Source: an uncultured Bacteroidales bacterium (GTDB taxonomy: Bacteria > Bacteroidota > Bacteroidia > Bacteroidales > Paludibacteraceae). From it: DNA of 64,000 nt. Under the pieces are notes generated by a model that was given only the letters and a program-made list of their open reading frames with translations, was not told the origin of the DNA and searched no databases. The position numbers and the translations under genes were made by a program. The DNA is taken from NCBI GenBank assembly GCA_902780235.1, contig CACZEL010000007.1, positions 17,644-81,643 on the forward strand, written 5' to 3'. This document shows, piece after piece, positions 33,182-42,314 of this stretch. Numbering within the stretch: the first letter of the stretch is position 1; the number at the start of each line of letters is the position of its first letter.

Positions 33182-34332
33182 AGCAGTTGTGTATATTAGG
33201 TTCGACGGGTTCAATCGGAACGCAGACACTCGATGTGGTACGTGCGTATCCGGACCGGTATAGCGTCTATGCCATCTGCGCGAACCGAAGTGTGGATAAG
33301 CTGGTGGAGCAGGCGAAAGAGTTCCAACCCGAGGTGGTTTGCATCGCGGATGAATCACTCTATGAACCGCTGCGCGCGGCTTTAGCCGACCTGCCGATCA
33401 AAGTGTGGGCAGGGAGCGAATCGATCGCCGAAGTGGTGACGATGCCGTCGATTGATGTGGTGGTTGCGGCGATGGTCGGGTACGCGGGTTTGCGGCCTAC
33501 TATCGAAGCCATCAAAGCAGGAAAGACGATAGCGCTTGCCAACAAAGAGACATTGGTCGTGGCCGGTGAGATCATCTGCGAACTGGCGCTGCAGCATCAT
33601 ACGCCGATCTTGCCGGTGGATAGCGAGCATAGTGCTATCTTCCAAAGTCTGGTGGGCGAGGATCGCAGTGAGATAGAGAAGATCCTGCTTACGGCCAGCG
33701 GTGGACCCTTCCGTACGTTCTCGCTGGAGCAGATGCAGACCGTTACGGCTGCTGATGCACTCAAACATCCGAATTGGGAGATGGGCGCGAAGATCACCAT
33801 CGACTCGGCGAGTATGATGAACAAGGGTTTTGAGGTGATTGAGGCCAAATGGCTGTTCGGCGTGCCGGTAGAGAAGATACAGGTACTCGTTCATCCTCAG
33901 TCGATCGTTCATTCAGCAGTACAGTTCACCGATGGTGCGATCAAGGCACAACTCGGTGCGCCGGATATGAAACTGCCGATTCAATACGCCCTCTCTTTCC
34001 CTGAACGTCTGGCCAGTGATTTCCCGAGAGCCGATTTGTTTGCACTCAAGAACCTGACGTTTGAAGAGCCGGATCTGCACCGTTTCCCGAACTTGGGTTT
34101 GGCATACGAGGCGATGCGTCGGGGAGGCAATATCCCCTGCGTGCTCAATGCCGCCAACGAGGTAGTAAACCTCGCTTTCCGCGAAGGACGTTGCGGTTTC
34201 TTGCAGATGAGCGACATCATCTCGCAAACGATGGACAAAGCCGCTTATATTCAGAAACCGACTTACGAAGACTACGTACAAACAGATCAAGAAGCTCGCA
34301 AAATAGCAGAAGATCTATTAATTATTCATTAA
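33175..34332 (+). CDS. dxr: 1-deoxy-D-xylulose 5-phosphate reductoisomerase
   Basis: Second step of the MEP isoprenoid pathway, cytoplasmic. 385 residues from the ATG at 33175, which overlaps the LytM-like stop. LGSTGSIGTQTLDVV is the NADPH-binding loop; ALANKETLVVAGE, PVDSEHSAIFQ (metal and substrate), TASGGPF, HPNWEMGAKITIDSASMMNKG (substrate clamp) and HPQSIVHS are all in place. Earlier in-frame codons would add residues from the neighbouring gene and are rejected. The adjacent rseP and LytM-like genes are common neighbours in Bacteroidales. Confidence 0.97.
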   Translation: MVKQLCILGSTGSIGTQTLDVVRAYPDRYSVYAICANRSVDKLVEQAKEFQPEVVCIADESLYEPLRAALADLPIKVWAGSESIAEVVTMPSIDVVVAAMVGYAGLRPTIEAIKAGKTIALANKETLVVAGEIICELALQHHTPILPVDSEHSAIFQSLVGEDRSEIEKILLTASGGPFRTFSLEQMQTVTAADALKHPNWEMGAKITIDSASMMNKGFEVIEAKWLFGVPVEKIQVLVHPQSIVHSAVQFTDGAIKAQLGAPDMKLPIQYALSFPERLASDFPRADLFALKNLTFEEPDLHRFPNLGLAYEAMRRGGNIPCVLNAANEVVNLAFREGRCGFLQMSDIISQTMDKAAYIQKPTYEDYVQTDQEARKIAEDLLIIH

Positions 34333-34346
34333 TAATTATTCATTGT
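34316..34346. repeat. Repeat island between dxr and rseP, TTAATTATTCAT class
   Basis: TTAATTATTCAT / TAATAATTATTCAT units cover the dxr stop codon and the 15 bp spacer; the last residues of Dxr (LLIIH) are repeat-encoded. Confidence 0.8.
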
Positions 34347-34347
34347 A

Positions 34348-35772
34348 ATGATTCAAGCAATTCAGTTGATATTAGCGTTGTCCTTCCTCGTGTTGATCCA
34401 TGAGTTGGGACATTTTATGTTCGCTAAGATTTTCCATGTTCGCGTGGAGAGATTCTATCTGTTCTTCAATCCGAAGTTCAGTCTCATTCGTTTCAAGAAG
34501 TTCGAAGGCAAATGGCATGTCAAATGTTTCGCCAAGAACGAAGACGAGGAGTGGAGTAAATACCCCGAATCGACCGAGTGGGGTATCGGATGGCTGCCTT
34601 TCGGCGGTTATTGTGCAATCTCGGGCATGGTAGACGAGACGCACACGACGGAGGATTTGGCTTCCGAACCGCAAGAGTGGGAGTTCCGCTCCAAGCCGGC
34701 TTGGCAACGGATGTTCATCATCTTGGGTGGTATCCTTGTCAATTTCGTGGGGGCCTTGGTCATCTTCAGCATACTGCTTTGGCATTGGGGACAAGACACC
34801 TTGCCTCTGCGTAATGTGACTTCCGGTCTCTATTTCTCGGAGATCATGGTGAATGAAGGTTTTGAACAGCAAGACCGTATCCTGACGATCAACGGTGCAG
34901 AACCGGAGACCTTGGGAGATGCGGTACAGGCGCTTATCATCGAAGGCAAACGCGACGTAGTGGTACTGCGTGGTGCGGATACGATCCAACTGACGATGTC
35001 GGAGGACCTAGGACAGCGTTACTTGGCGTTGCAGAATGATTTCGACAAGGCAGAGCGCGAGAAAGCGCGGGCGGACAAGAACTATCAGAAGCAACATTAT
35101 GTGCTGGTGTCCGAATGGATCCCGTGTGTGGTAGATACCGTACTGCCGGATAATGCTGCCTATTATGCGGGTATTCAGAAAGGCGACAGTATCGTATCGA
35201 TAGCCGGAGTATCGACTCCTTGTTACATGCAGATGACGCAAGAGTTACGCCAGCATCCCTGCGATTCGATCAGCATTGACTATTATCGTGACGGCGAGTT
35301 GCAGACGACCCGAGCTTTCTTGGGGGACCAATGCAAATTGGGTATCGCAGCGCGTATCGATCTGAAGTTTGACCATACGGACTATACGTTCTGGCAAGCG
35401 ATCCCGGCAGGTATCCGTTACGGATGGGATATACTGGCGATGTATGTAAAGCAGTTCCGCCTTGTGTTTACCAAAGAGGGCGCTCAGTCCCTTGGTGGCT
35501 TCGGAGCGATCGGTTCGATGTTCCCTGCTGCTTGGAGCTGGTATGCTTTTTGGCACATGACCGCTTTCCTCAGTATCATCTTGGCGTTCATGAATTTCCT
35601 GCCTATTCCTGCATTGGACGGCGGCTATATCCTCTTCTTGCTGGTAGAGATGATCACACGTCGCAAACCGAGTGACAAATTCTTGGAACGGGCTAACGAG
35701 ATCGGTTTCTGGATCCTTATTGCGCTGCTGATCTTCGCCAACGGAAATGATATTTTGAAATTATTCTTCTAA
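34348..35772 (+). CDS. rseP: RIP metalloprotease RseP (site-2 protease)
   Basis: 474-residue intramembrane zinc protease. HELGH at residues 18-22 in the first membrane segment, a PDZ domain pair (about 170-340; [42 protein letters not shown]), and [13 protein letters not shown] near 418, the third zinc-ligand motif, followed by the last membrane segment. It cleaves membrane-bound anti-sigma factors or leftover signal peptides. Its stop overlaps the ATG of the acyltransferase gene. Confidence 0.94.
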   Translation: MIQAIQLILALSFLVLIHELGHFMFAKIFHVRVERFYLFFNPKFSLIRFKKFEGKWHVKCFAKNEDEEWSKYPESTEWGIGWLPFGGYCAISGMVDETHTTEDLASEPQEWEFRSKPAWQRMFIILGGILVNFVGALVIFSILLWHWGQDTLPLRNVTSGLYFSEIMVNEGFEQQDRILTINGAEPETLGDAVQALIIEGKRDVVVLRGADTIQLTMSEDLGQRYLALQNDFDKAEREKARADKNYQKQHYVLVSEWIPCVVDTVLPDNAAYYAGIQKGDSIVSIAGVSTPCYMQMTQELRQHPCDSISIDYYRDGELQTTRAFLGDQCKLGIAARIDLKFDHTDYTFWQAIPAGIRYGWDILAMYVKQFRLVFTKEGAQSLGGFGAIGSMFPAAWSWYAFWHMTAFLSIILAFMNFLPIPALDGGYILFLLVEMITRRKPSDKFLERANEIGFWILIALLIFANGNDILKLFF

Positions 35773-36293
35773 TGGAAAAGAATTATTTTGTTCATGAGTC
35801 GTCTTATGTGGACGAAGGATGCCAAATAGGTAAGGGCACGAAAATATGGCATTTTAGTCATATCATGAAAGATTGCATTATCGGCGAAGACTGTAATATA
35901 GGTCAGAACGTGGTTATCTCGCCCGATGTGGTCTTGGGACGTAACTGCAAGATCCAGAATAACGTGTCCGTCTATACCGGTGTACGTTGTGAGGATGATG
36001 TGTTCTTGGGCCCTTCGATGGTCTTTACCAATGTGATCAATCCCCGTGCTGCGGTTAGTCGCAAGGATGAGTATCGGCAGACGATCATCAAACGCGGTGC
36101 ATCGGTTGGCGCGAATGCGACGATCGTGTGTGGACATACCTTGGGTGAGTACTGCCTCATCGGTGCAGGGTCGGTAGTGACCAAAGATGTACCGGCCTAT
36201 GCGCTCATGGTTGGTAATCCTGCCCGCCAGATAGGCTGGGTCAATGCCCACGGAGACAAATGTGCCTCCCTCGAAGAAGCAATGCAAAACTGA
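35772..36293 (+). CDS. Hexapeptide-repeat acyltransferase (WlbB/WbpD-like)
   Basis: 173 residues with a left-handed beta-helix: repeated [LIV]GxxxxI hexapeptides from residue 8 to about 150 ([48 protein letters not shown]). It continues with [14 protein letters not shown], as in N-acetyltransferases that act on UDP-amino sugars in surface glycan synthesis. The exact sugar is not decided. ATG overlaps the rseP stop. Confidence 0.85.
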   Translation: MEKNYFVHESSYVDEGCQIGKGTKIWHFSHIMKDCIIGEDCNIGQNVVISPDVVLGRNCKIQNNVSVYTGVRCEDDVFLGPSMVFTNVINPRAAVSRKDEYRQTIIKRGASVGANATIVCGHTLGEYCLIGAGSVVTKDVPAYALMVGNPARQIGWVNAHGDKCASLEEAMQN

Positions 36294-36322
36294 ATACTGA
36301 AAACTGAATACTGAAAACTTCT
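36288..36322. repeat. Repeat island, ACTGAAT/ACTGAAA class
   Basis: Four copies of the 7 bp unit ACTGAAT/ACTGAAA cover the stop of the acyltransferase and the gap to the DUF4293 gene. Confidence 0.9.
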
Positions 36323-36323
36323 T

Positions 36324-36776
36324 ATGATTCAACGTATACAAACCCTTTATTTATTAGCGGTAGTGGCCTTGGGCATCGCCCTTATATGGCTACCGGTAGT
36401 GCAGTTCGTGACTCCCGAAGAGGCGGCTGAGTTGCACGTGTGGAAACTGACGGCATTGGGTGGGGTACCTCTCCAAGGCCTATGGGGACTGCTGGTGACG
36501 ACCTTGTTGATTCCCGTATTGGCGTTGATGGATATCTTCTTGTTCAAGAAACGAATCCTGCAGGCACGTCTGAATATTTTCACCGTCATGCTCTGTCTCG
36601 GCTACTACGGCGTGCTGGCGATCTATATCTGGCAGGCCAAATTGGCGTTAGGAGTGGATTGGCATATATTGCCGTACGCCTCCTTCCCGCTCGTCTGCAT
36701 GGTGCTGACACTCATGGCTACCCGCCGCATCCTCAAAGACGAGGCACTCGTTCGTGCCGCCGATCGTATCCGCTAA
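36324..36776 (+). CDS. DUF4293 membrane protein
   Basis: 150 residues with four hydrophobic segments and the DUF4293 opening MIQRIQTLYLLAVVALG. Family members are found in Bacteroidetes only; function unknown. It lies in the dxr-rlmN run. Confidence 0.82.
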   Translation: MIQRIQTLYLLAVVALGIALIWLPVVQFVTPEEAAELHVWKLTALGGVPLQGLWGLLVTTLLIPVLALMDIFLFKKRILQARLNIFTVMLCLGYYGVLAIYIWQAKLALGVDWHILPYASFPLVCMVLTLMATRRILKDEALVRAADRIR

Positions 36777-36808
36777 TCATTAATCGCTAATCACTAATCG
36801 CTAATCGA
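36775..36808. repeat. Repeat island, CTAATCG class
   Basis: Five units of the CTAATCG/CTAATCA type cover the DUF4293 stop and fill the gap to the MscS gene. Confidence 0.92.
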
Positions 36809-36809
36809 T

Positions 36810-37787
36810 ATGTTATTCCTTCAAGAGATCCCCATTATTCCTGCGGACTCGGTTCGTCAGGGAGCGAAACAGATGATCGAGTTTGCCAAGGAAGACCCAG
36901 AAGGGTTCTGGCAGATCTTCATTGATAAAGTGACGCAATTCGGTCTCAAAGTGCTTGCTGCTTTGGTGATCTTTGTTGTCGGTATCTTCCTTATCCGTTG
37001 GGTGAAGAGTATCCTCAAACGCGTGTTTGACCGCCGCGACACGGAGCCGACTATTGCATCGTTTGTCACCTCGTTTGTATCGATCTCGCTCACCGTGCTG
37101 TTGGTTGTTATCTCCGTTAGTACGCTGGGTGTAGATACTACTTCGCTGGCAGCTCTTTTAGCAGCCGGAGGCTTGGCGATCGGTATGGCCCTTTCCGGCA
37201 CGGTACAGAACTTCGCCGGAGGACTGATGTTATTGGCTTTCAAACCGTTCAAAGCCGATGATTTCATCGAAGCACAAGGAGAGATGGGTAAGGTGGTCGA
37301 AGTGAATATCACCGCCACGAAGATCCTGACAACGGATAACAGGGTGGTTATCTTACCGAACGGAGCATTGTCCAACGGAACGATCATCAATTATAACGGT
37401 CGTCCGCTTCGCCGTGTCGAATGGTCCGTCAGCGTGTCGTACGGCGTAGATGCTGCGGCGTGCAAGAAAGCGATCCTTGCGATCGTCAATAGCGATCAAC
37501 GGATACTGCAGGCGGATACGGATATGACTAAACTCTACAAAGACCTCAATATATCCGCTTACCAGTTATCGACGGTGAACTACCGCATGGATGCGATTCC
37601 CGAACCATTTGTGGCGCTCAAAGCGCTGAACGAGAACGATATCACGTTTGTCGTGCGTGCGTGGGTGAAGGCCGATGACTATTGGGATGTCTTCTTCGCG
37701 CTCCAAGAGCGCTTCTATACCGAACTCCCGCCGCAAGGCTTTACGTTTGCATATCCGCATGTCGATGTCACGATGCTGAATAGTTGA
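36810..37787 (+). CDS. Small-conductance mechanosensitive channel (MscS family)
   Basis: 325-residue inner-membrane channel. A soluble N-terminal helix (1-35), membrane segments at about 45-65 and 80-105, and TM3 with the Gly/Ala-rich pore helix LAALLAAGGLAIGMALSGTVQNFAGGLMLLAFKPF (about 113-148), then the beta domain (VVEVNITATKILTTDNRVVILPNGALSN) and alpha-beta C-domain. It releases solutes under hypo-osmotic stress. Its TGA overlaps the ATG of rlmN. Confidence 0.92.
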   Translation: MLFLQEIPIIPADSVRQGAKQMIEFAKEDPEGFWQIFIDKVTQFGLKVLAALVIFVVGIFLIRWVKSILKRVFDRRDTEPTIASFVTSFVSISLTVLLVVISVSTLGVDTTSLAALLAAGGLAIGMALSGTVQNFAGGLMLLAFKPFKADDFIEAQGEMGKVVEVNITATKILTTDNRVVILPNGALSNGTIINYNGRPLRRVEWSVSVSYGVDAAACKKAILAIVNSDQRILQADTDMTKLYKDLNISAYQLSTVNYRMDAIPEPFVALKALNENDITFVVRAWVKADDYWDVFFALQERFYTELPPQGFTFAYPHVDVTMLNS

Positions 37788-38806
37788 TGGACGTTCTTTT
37801 AGGCAAAACATTGACAGAACTGCAAGAGGTCGCCGTGAGCGTCGGTTTGCAGAAGTTCGCAGGTAAACAACTTGCGCAGTGGCTTTATGTGCAGCGGGTG
37901 ACGAGTATCGACGAGATGACGAATATATCGCTCAAAGGTCGTGAAGCCCTCAAGGCAAATTATACCGTTGGTCGGCATGCGCCTGTGCGCGAAGCGGTCA
38001 GCGTGGACGGCACACGCAAGTACCTGTTTGCCGTAGGCGAGCAGTTTGTCGAGTCGGTTTATATTCCTGAAGAAGATCGTGCTACGCTCTGCGTCTCTAC
38101 GCAGGCGGGCTGTAAGATGGGATGTAAATTCTGCATGACCGGAACACTCGGCTTTCATGGCCATCTCTCTGCTGCTGATATTCTGAATCAGATCTTCTAT
38201 TTTGATGATTTATCAAACATCGTATTCATGGGCGAAGGCGAACCGATGGATAATATCGATAACGTCCTGCGCTCATTGGAGATCATGACGGCGGAGTATG
38301 GGTGCGCATGGTCGCCCAAGCGCATCACCGTTTCGACGGTAGGTATCCCGGCCATGAAGCGCTTCTTGGAGGAGAGTGAGTGTCATCTGGCGGTATCGAT
38401 GCATAACCCCTTTGTTTCCGAACGGGCACAGATCATGCCGGCGGAGAAGATGATGTCTATCACGCAAGTGGTGGACTTGATCAAACAGTACGATTGGTCG
38501 CACCAACGTCGCGTCAGTTTTGAGTACATCTGTTGGGCGGGACAGAACGATACACCGCGCCATGCCAAAGAAATAAAGCGGCTGCTCAGAGGACTAAACT
38601 GCCGCATTAATCTTATTCGTTTCCATGAAGGAGTAGAGGAAATCAAACCCTCTTCAAACACTCAAATTTTTAAACCTTCTGATGAGAAGCAGATGGAATG
38701 GTTCCGAGACTACTTGACCGAGAACGGCATCACGACCACCATTCGTCGTTCGCGAGGCGAAGATATCTTAGCAGCCTGCGGCATGCTCGTTAACTCTTTA
38801 CAGTAA
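37787..38806 (+). CDS. rlmN: 23S rRNA (adenine-C2)-methyltransferase / tRNA A37 methyltransferase RlmN
   Basis: Radical-SAM enzyme of 339 residues. CKMGCKFCMTG near residue 108 is the CxxxCxxC cluster, GEGEPMDNIDNVL follows, and AACGML near the end carries the second catalytic Cys. An earlier in-frame TTG is one codon before the ATG at 37787 and is not needed. Residues about 287-299 (KPSSNTQIFKP) form a repeat-encoded insertion before the C-terminal catalytic Cys region. The last gene of the plus-strand run; its 3' end overlaps the convergent LytTR gene by 9 bp. Confidence 0.94.
   Translation: MDVLLGKTLTELQEVAVSVGLQKFAGKQLAQWLYVQRVTSIDEMTNISLKGREALKANYTVGRHAPVREAVSVDGTRKYLFAVGEQFVESVYIPEEDRATLCVSTQAGCKMGCKFCMTGTLGFHGHLSAADILNQIFYFDDLSNIVFMGEGEPMDNIDNVLRSLEIMTAEYGCAWSPKRITVSTVGIPAMKRFLEESECHLAVSMHNPFVSERAQIMPAEKMMSITQVVDLIKQYDWSHQRRVSFEYICWAGQNDTPRHAKEIKRLLRGLNCRINLIRFHEGVEEIKPSSNTQIFKPSDEKQMEWFRDYLTENGITTTIRRSRGEDILAACGMLVNSLQ
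38645..38682. repeat. Repeat island inside rlmN, CTTCAAAC class
   Basis: AAACCCTCTTCAAACACTC and TTTTTAAACC units are in frame and absent from the conserved RlmN core. Confidence 0.65.
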
Positions 38807-39589
38807 TTTACTCAGTTGCTCGTAGTATTTCGGGGATACAGGTACCGGTTTGGTATCTTTGATATCCAAGTCGGCTTGAATAAAGCCCTCTTTGTCGCGT
38901 CGCAGTACGGTTACATGACGCGGGTTGACGAAGTACGAACGCTGACAACGGATGATACCGTGTTTGTCCATCAGTTCCTCGATGCCGCGCATGGACTGAC
39001 GCAGCGAATATTCCTTCTGTTTCTCGCCTTCCATATAATGAATCGAGATATAATTCTCTTTCGCTTCGATATAGAGCAGGACATCGTGCGCGATGACCAG
39101 TTTCAATCGACCCGTGACGTCGGCAAAACGCACCAAGTCTTCTTCTCCCGCCTCCTGTTCATCGGGTCGAATCAAGGGGAAGAGCAGCGCAAAGATGCCG
39201 TAGGGGTAGAGCAGGATAGCGATCGAGATGCACAGGCAGTTGCCTAAAGCAGGGAAATAACCGTAGTCGCCATAGACCAAAGCCATGTATAGGGCTGCAA
39301 AAGCCGAGAAGACGATGATCTCTGCGAAGGTCCAAAGGGTATAGAGCCACCAACTTAGGTGCAAATGAGTCCGTACCGCCGTCATCGGGATACGCGAGGC
39401 GCATAAGACGCCGATCAGAATACAAGTCAGCATCAAGGCGTTGAATACGATCCCTAAACCTGCGTCGAGGAACGAGCTGATCCATTGGCTGTCGTATATC
39501 AGTATAAATCCGAGGAAAAACGCCGGCAACGCGATCACATGCGTCAAAAGCGTCGGCACGGAGAGCAGAGAAGAAGGAATTTTACTCAT
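38798..39589 (-). CDS. Membrane-bound LytTR-domain transcription regulator
   Basis: 263 residues. Four membrane segments in residues 10-140, then a LytTR DNA-binding domain (about 155-263) with LLYIEAKENYISIHY, SMRGIEELMDKHGIIRCQRSYFVNPRHV and PVPVSPKYYEQL. There is no receiver domain, so it is a one-component membrane sensor-regulator. The signal is unknown. It is convergent with rlmN and divergent from the 31-codon peptide gene; the intergenic region holds repeated boxes that may be its sites. Confidence 0.88.
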   Translation of the reverse strand: MSKIPSSLLSVPTLLTHVIALPAFFLGFILIYDSQWISSFLDAGLGIVFNALMLTCILIGVLCASRIPMTAVRTHLHLSWWLYTLWTFAEIIVFSAFAALYMALVYGDYGYFPALGNCLCISIAILLYPYGIFALLFPLIRPDEQEAGEEDLVRFADVTGRLKLVIAHDVLLYIEAKENYISIHYMEGEKQKEYSLRQSMRGIEELMDKHGIIRCQRSYFVNPRHVTVLRRDKEGFIQADLDIKDTKPVPVSPKYYEQLSKLL

Positions 39590-39710
39590 ATTTTAGTCTC
39601 TTTTGGTAGTGTGACGAAATAGGTTTTTGCCGAATTTCGTCCCTATATTTGCAATTTAGTCACCCAAACGGTGGTTTTCGTCACTATTTTTAGTCTCTTA
39701 TCACAATTAG
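39590..39710. promoter_or_regulatory. Repeated boxes in the LytTR upstream region
   Basis: TTTTAGTCTCTT occurs twice (39591-39602 and 39689-39700), and TTCGTC occurs three times near 39635, 39677 and 39720. GACGAAAT/ATTTCGTC (about 39613-39641) is an 8 bp inverted repeat. LytTR proteins bind spaced direct repeats, so autoregulation is plausible but not shown. Confidence 0.4.
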
Positions 39711-39741
39711 TTGTGTGCGTTCGTCAAAAGCAGTAATTTTG
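39711..39741 (+). promoter_or_regulatory. Promoter of the 31-codon peptide
   Basis: TTGTGTGCGT at 39711, about 20 bp, TAATTTTG at 39734-39741 followed by CACC. Confidence 0.7.
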
Positions 39742-39767
39742 CACCGGATTTCAAAAACAATATTAGT

Positions 39768-39863
39768 ATGAAAACTGTTAAACGTATCGGATTTGACCTC
39801 TTGGTCGCACTCTATTGTCTTCAGTTACCGGCAGTTATTGCTTATTTGGTAATGAACCTCTAA
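39768..39863 (+). CDS. Candidate 31-residue membrane peptide
   Basis: ATG at 39768, 27 bp after a good -7 box, opens a 31-codon frame: a basic N-terminus (MKTVKRIGF) followed by about 20 hydrophobic residues (DLLVALYCLQLPAVIAYLVM). This is the form of a single-span inner-membrane peptide or a leader peptide. The stop is within a repeat island that precedes the SGNH-like gene. It has no family I recognise; it may be only a leader sequence of the downstream gene. Confidence 0.5.
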   Translation: MKTVKRIGFDLLVALYCLQLPAVIAYLVMNL

Positions 39864-39896
39864 ACTATCAACTATCAACTTTAAACTTTCAACTAT
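39860..39896. repeat. Repeat island, AACTATC/AACTTTC class
   Basis: Five units of 7 bp (AACTATC, AACTTTA, AACTTTC) cover the peptide stop and end at the ATG of the SGNH-like gene. Confidence 0.92.
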
Positions 39897-39897
39897 T

Positions 39898-40395
39898 ATG
39901 GACAAGACTCTTATCATTCGCCCCGAAAGCGGGTTGCAGTATAATTGGCAAGCTATTGCTGCTAATCCGAGTGGTCATCACGAACCCAAACTGGATCTCG
40001 TTGCTTACAAGGCACTCTATATAAATACGATCGCACAGGCGCGTGCGCGTGGACAAGAACCGGTGCTGGTCAGTTTGCCGATCATCGATGCAGATCGTCT
40101 GTTCGCTTCCATCACGCGCGGCATGTCTGTGCAGGAGCGCAAGAATATCCTCTATTGGTTAGGCGGTACTACCGAGCGCCTGCGGAATATCCATGAGTTG
40201 TATAACTTGGCACTCTTCCGCCTCGCTGCCCTGCAGTGCGTACATATCGTCGATATCACCTCTCCGATGTTGGCCAGCACGCACTATGAGGCGTTGCTGA
40301 ACCAAGACGGAGTGACGCTCTCTCCCGCCGGAGAAGAGCTGGTGAATAACGAATTAGCGACGCTTAGTAGCCGCCTTAGCGTTCTCGCGAGCTAA
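39898..40395 (+). CDS. SGNH/GDSL-hydrolase-like protein without the catalytic Ser and His
   Basis: 165 residues. The sequence QYNWQAIAANP, LDLVAYKALYINTI, PVLVSLPIIDADRLF, YWLGGTTERLRNIHELYNLALFRLA, VDITSPML and LLNQDGVTLSPAGEEL follows the C-terminal part of Bacteroidales SGNH/GDSL proteins. Those end with DGIHPNxxGH; here the block reads DGVTLSPAGE, so the His is lost, and no N-terminal GDS block exists. It is therefore probably a non-catalytic or decayed family member. The last 42 bp overlap the convergent yidC 3' end. Confidence 0.55.
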   Translation: MDKTLIIRPESGLQYNWQAIAANPSGHHEPKLDLVAYKALYINTIAQARARGQEPVLVSLPIIDADRLFASITRGMSVQERKNILYWLGGTTERLRNIHELYNLALFRLAALQCVHIVDITSPMLASTHYEALLNQDGVTLSPAGEELVNNELATLSSRLSVLAS

Positions 40396-42264
40396 ACGTT
40401 GTTGCTCTCGTTGCATTGCTTCCAAGCGAGCCATGAAGCCGGACTTAGGTTTGCCGGCTTTTTTCTTTTTGTTCTCTTCCATCTCGCGAAGCATCTTCTC
40501 ATCGTCCAGAGACCAGCGGAAGATCATCGTCTGCAGGATGGTGATGAACAGCGATACGAGGTAGTAATAACTCAGACCCGCAGCGTAGTCATTGAAGATG
40601 AAGAGGAACATGAGCGGCATGGCGTACATCATGTATTTCATCACTTTCATGTTCGGGTCGGTTGCTTGCGACTGCATGGTGATATAGGTGTATGCAATAT
40701 TACATACAGTCATCAGGAGACAGAACAGACTCAGGTGGTCTCCTAACAGCGGGATGTTTACACCCCAATGGAAGACGGCATCATAGGTCGAGAGGTCATC
40801 TGCCCAAAGCAAGGACTTGCCGCGTAACTCGATCGCCGTCGGTAAGAACCAGAACATAGCCATCAACACCGGGAACTGGAACAACATCGGCAGACAGCCA
40901 CTCATCGGACTGACGCCGGCTTGTTGATAGAGCTGCATGGTGGCCTGCTGACGCTCCTGCATCTTCTCTGCCGGGTACTTCTCGTTGATGGCATCAATCT
41001 GCGGCTTGAGTACACGCATCTTCGCGCTCGATTTGTAGGAAACGAAGACGAACGGCAGGATGATAAGCTTGATGACGATGGTCATGAGCAAGATCACGAT
41101 ACCGATATGCAGTCCCCAGGAGGTGAACAGATCGAACATGGGTATGACGAGCGCCGTGTTGATCCAACTGACGATCTTCCAACCCAGCGGCACGAGTTTG
41201 TTCAGATACAAGCGGCTGTCTTTCTCTACGCCCTCGTCGTACGCTTTAAGCGTATGGTAGTGGTTCGGACCGCAGTAGAGACGGAAACCGGTTCGGTTCT
41301 TGCCCGTCAGGTCAAACGGTATCGACGTATGGGTCGTGTATTCTTTGATATAGCCCGAGTGCTTGCCTTGTACGGTCGAGCTGAACTGCGTCGAAGTGAA
41401 GGCATCATCGGCGATGAGGACGGTGGAGAAAAACTGATCCTTGTAGCCGATCCATTTGATACGTGCGGACTCTTTGGCGTTATCGTCCTTGCTCTCGCTC
41501 AGTTTCTCCATGTCTCCTCCTACGAGCATGTACTGCAGTTGGGCATAACGCTCTTCAAACTTACGACCCTGCTCTTGCTGCGGGATGAGTTGACGCCATT
41601 GGAGCTCCAGCGAGTTGATGTTCTGCGCCAACTCGGTCTGCATGTTATGGGCAGCTACGGTGAAGGACACCATGTAGTTATCCGACAATTCATACACAAA
41701 ATCCAGCCATGCGTCCTCGTTGCTGGTCGGCAGACGCATGATCAGCTTGTTCGGATTCTCGTTCGTGATCGGCGTGAAGAAGAGGTTTCCCGTTTGCAGA
41801 ATACGGTTGTTGGCGGTGATGAGTGTTAGACCGAACGCGCTCTCATCGCCTCGGAACAGGCATAAGGGGTTCACCGTGTCGCCCGAAGCGTGGTACTCCA
41901 GCAACTCGGCACGGTCGATCACGCCTCCTAAGGTAGAGAGGGTCAGACGTACCTTACCGTTCTCCAAGGTAACGAAACGCTCTTCGCCTTGTGCTGCCTC
42001 TGCGAAGGTACCGTATGCAGCCTGCATACGCTCTTGCATTTGTTCCGGTGAGACAGCTTGCGGTTGAGCGGCGGTCGTGCCGGCTACGAACTGTAACGAG
42101 TCCGACAGACGTTGTGCCTCTTGTTCCGCTAAACGAACCAATGCAATCGAATCCTGTACACGTTGGCGCTCTGCCAGTTCCTCCTTCGACGGACGGTTCA
42201 GCATCGTGAATCCAACGATAATTGCGGCTATCAATAAAAAGCCAATCCAAGTGTTTTTATCCAT
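40354..42264 (-). CDS. yidC: Membrane protein insertase YidC
   Basis: 636 residues. N-terminal membrane anchor with MDKNTWIGFLLIAAIIVGF, a large periplasmic beta domain (about 60-350), then the five-segment Oxa1 core: LVPLGWKIVSWINTALVIPMFDLF (about 370), KMRVLKPQIDAINEKYPAEKMQERQQATMQLYQQAGVSPMSGCLPMLFQFPVLMAMFWFLP, and a basic C-tail (MARLEAMQREQQRLARENAKAATKRR). It inserts inner-membrane proteins. The 3' end overlaps the convergent SGNH-like gene by 42 bp. It is the last gene of the mfd-kdsB-deoD run. Confidence 0.95.
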   Translation of the reverse strand: MDKNTWIGFLLIAAIIVGFTMLNRPSKEELAERQRVQDSIALVRLAEQEAQRLSDSLQFVAGTTAAQPQAVSPEQMQERMQAAYGTFAEAAQGEERFVTLENGKVRLTLSTLGGVIDRAELLEYHASGDTVNPLCLFRGDESAFGLTLITANNRILQTGNLFFTPITNENPNKLIMRLPTSNEDAWLDFVYELSDNYMVSFTVAAHNMQTELAQNINSLELQWRQLIPQQEQGRKFEERYAQLQYMLVGGDMEKLSESKDDNAKESARIKWIGYKDQFFSTVLIADDAFTSTQFSSTVQGKHSGYIKEYTTHTSIPFDLTGKNRTGFRLYCGPNHYHTLKAYDEGVEKDSRLYLNKLVPLGWKIVSWINTALVIPMFDLFTSWGLHIGIVILLMTIVIKLIILPFVFVSYKSSAKMRVLKPQIDAINEKYPAEKMQERQQATMQLYQQAGVSPMSGCLPMLFQFPVLMAMFWFLPTAIELRGKSLLWADDLSTYDAVFHWGVNIPLLGDHLSLFCLLMTVCNIAYTYITMQSQATDPNMKVMKYMMYAMPLMFLFIFNDYAAGLSYYYLVSLFITILQTMIFRWSLDDEKMLREMEENKKKKAGKPKSGFMARLEAMQREQQRLARENAKAATKRR

Positions 42265-42269
42265 TATCT

Positions 42270-42314
42270 ATAATCTTTAAACTTTCAACTTTCACTTTTC
42301 AACTTTCAACTTTC
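42270..42314. repeat. Repeat island between yidC and the barrel gene, AACTTTC class
   Basis: Six units of 7 bp AACTTTC/CACTTTT type. On the minus strand they encode the last residues (KLKVEK) and the stop codon of the barrel protein. Confidence 0.93.

Noticed and set aside
39644-39651. TATATTTG as a plus-strand promoter upstream of the peptide
   Set aside because: No TTG at the right distance; the promoter at 39711-39741 fits better.
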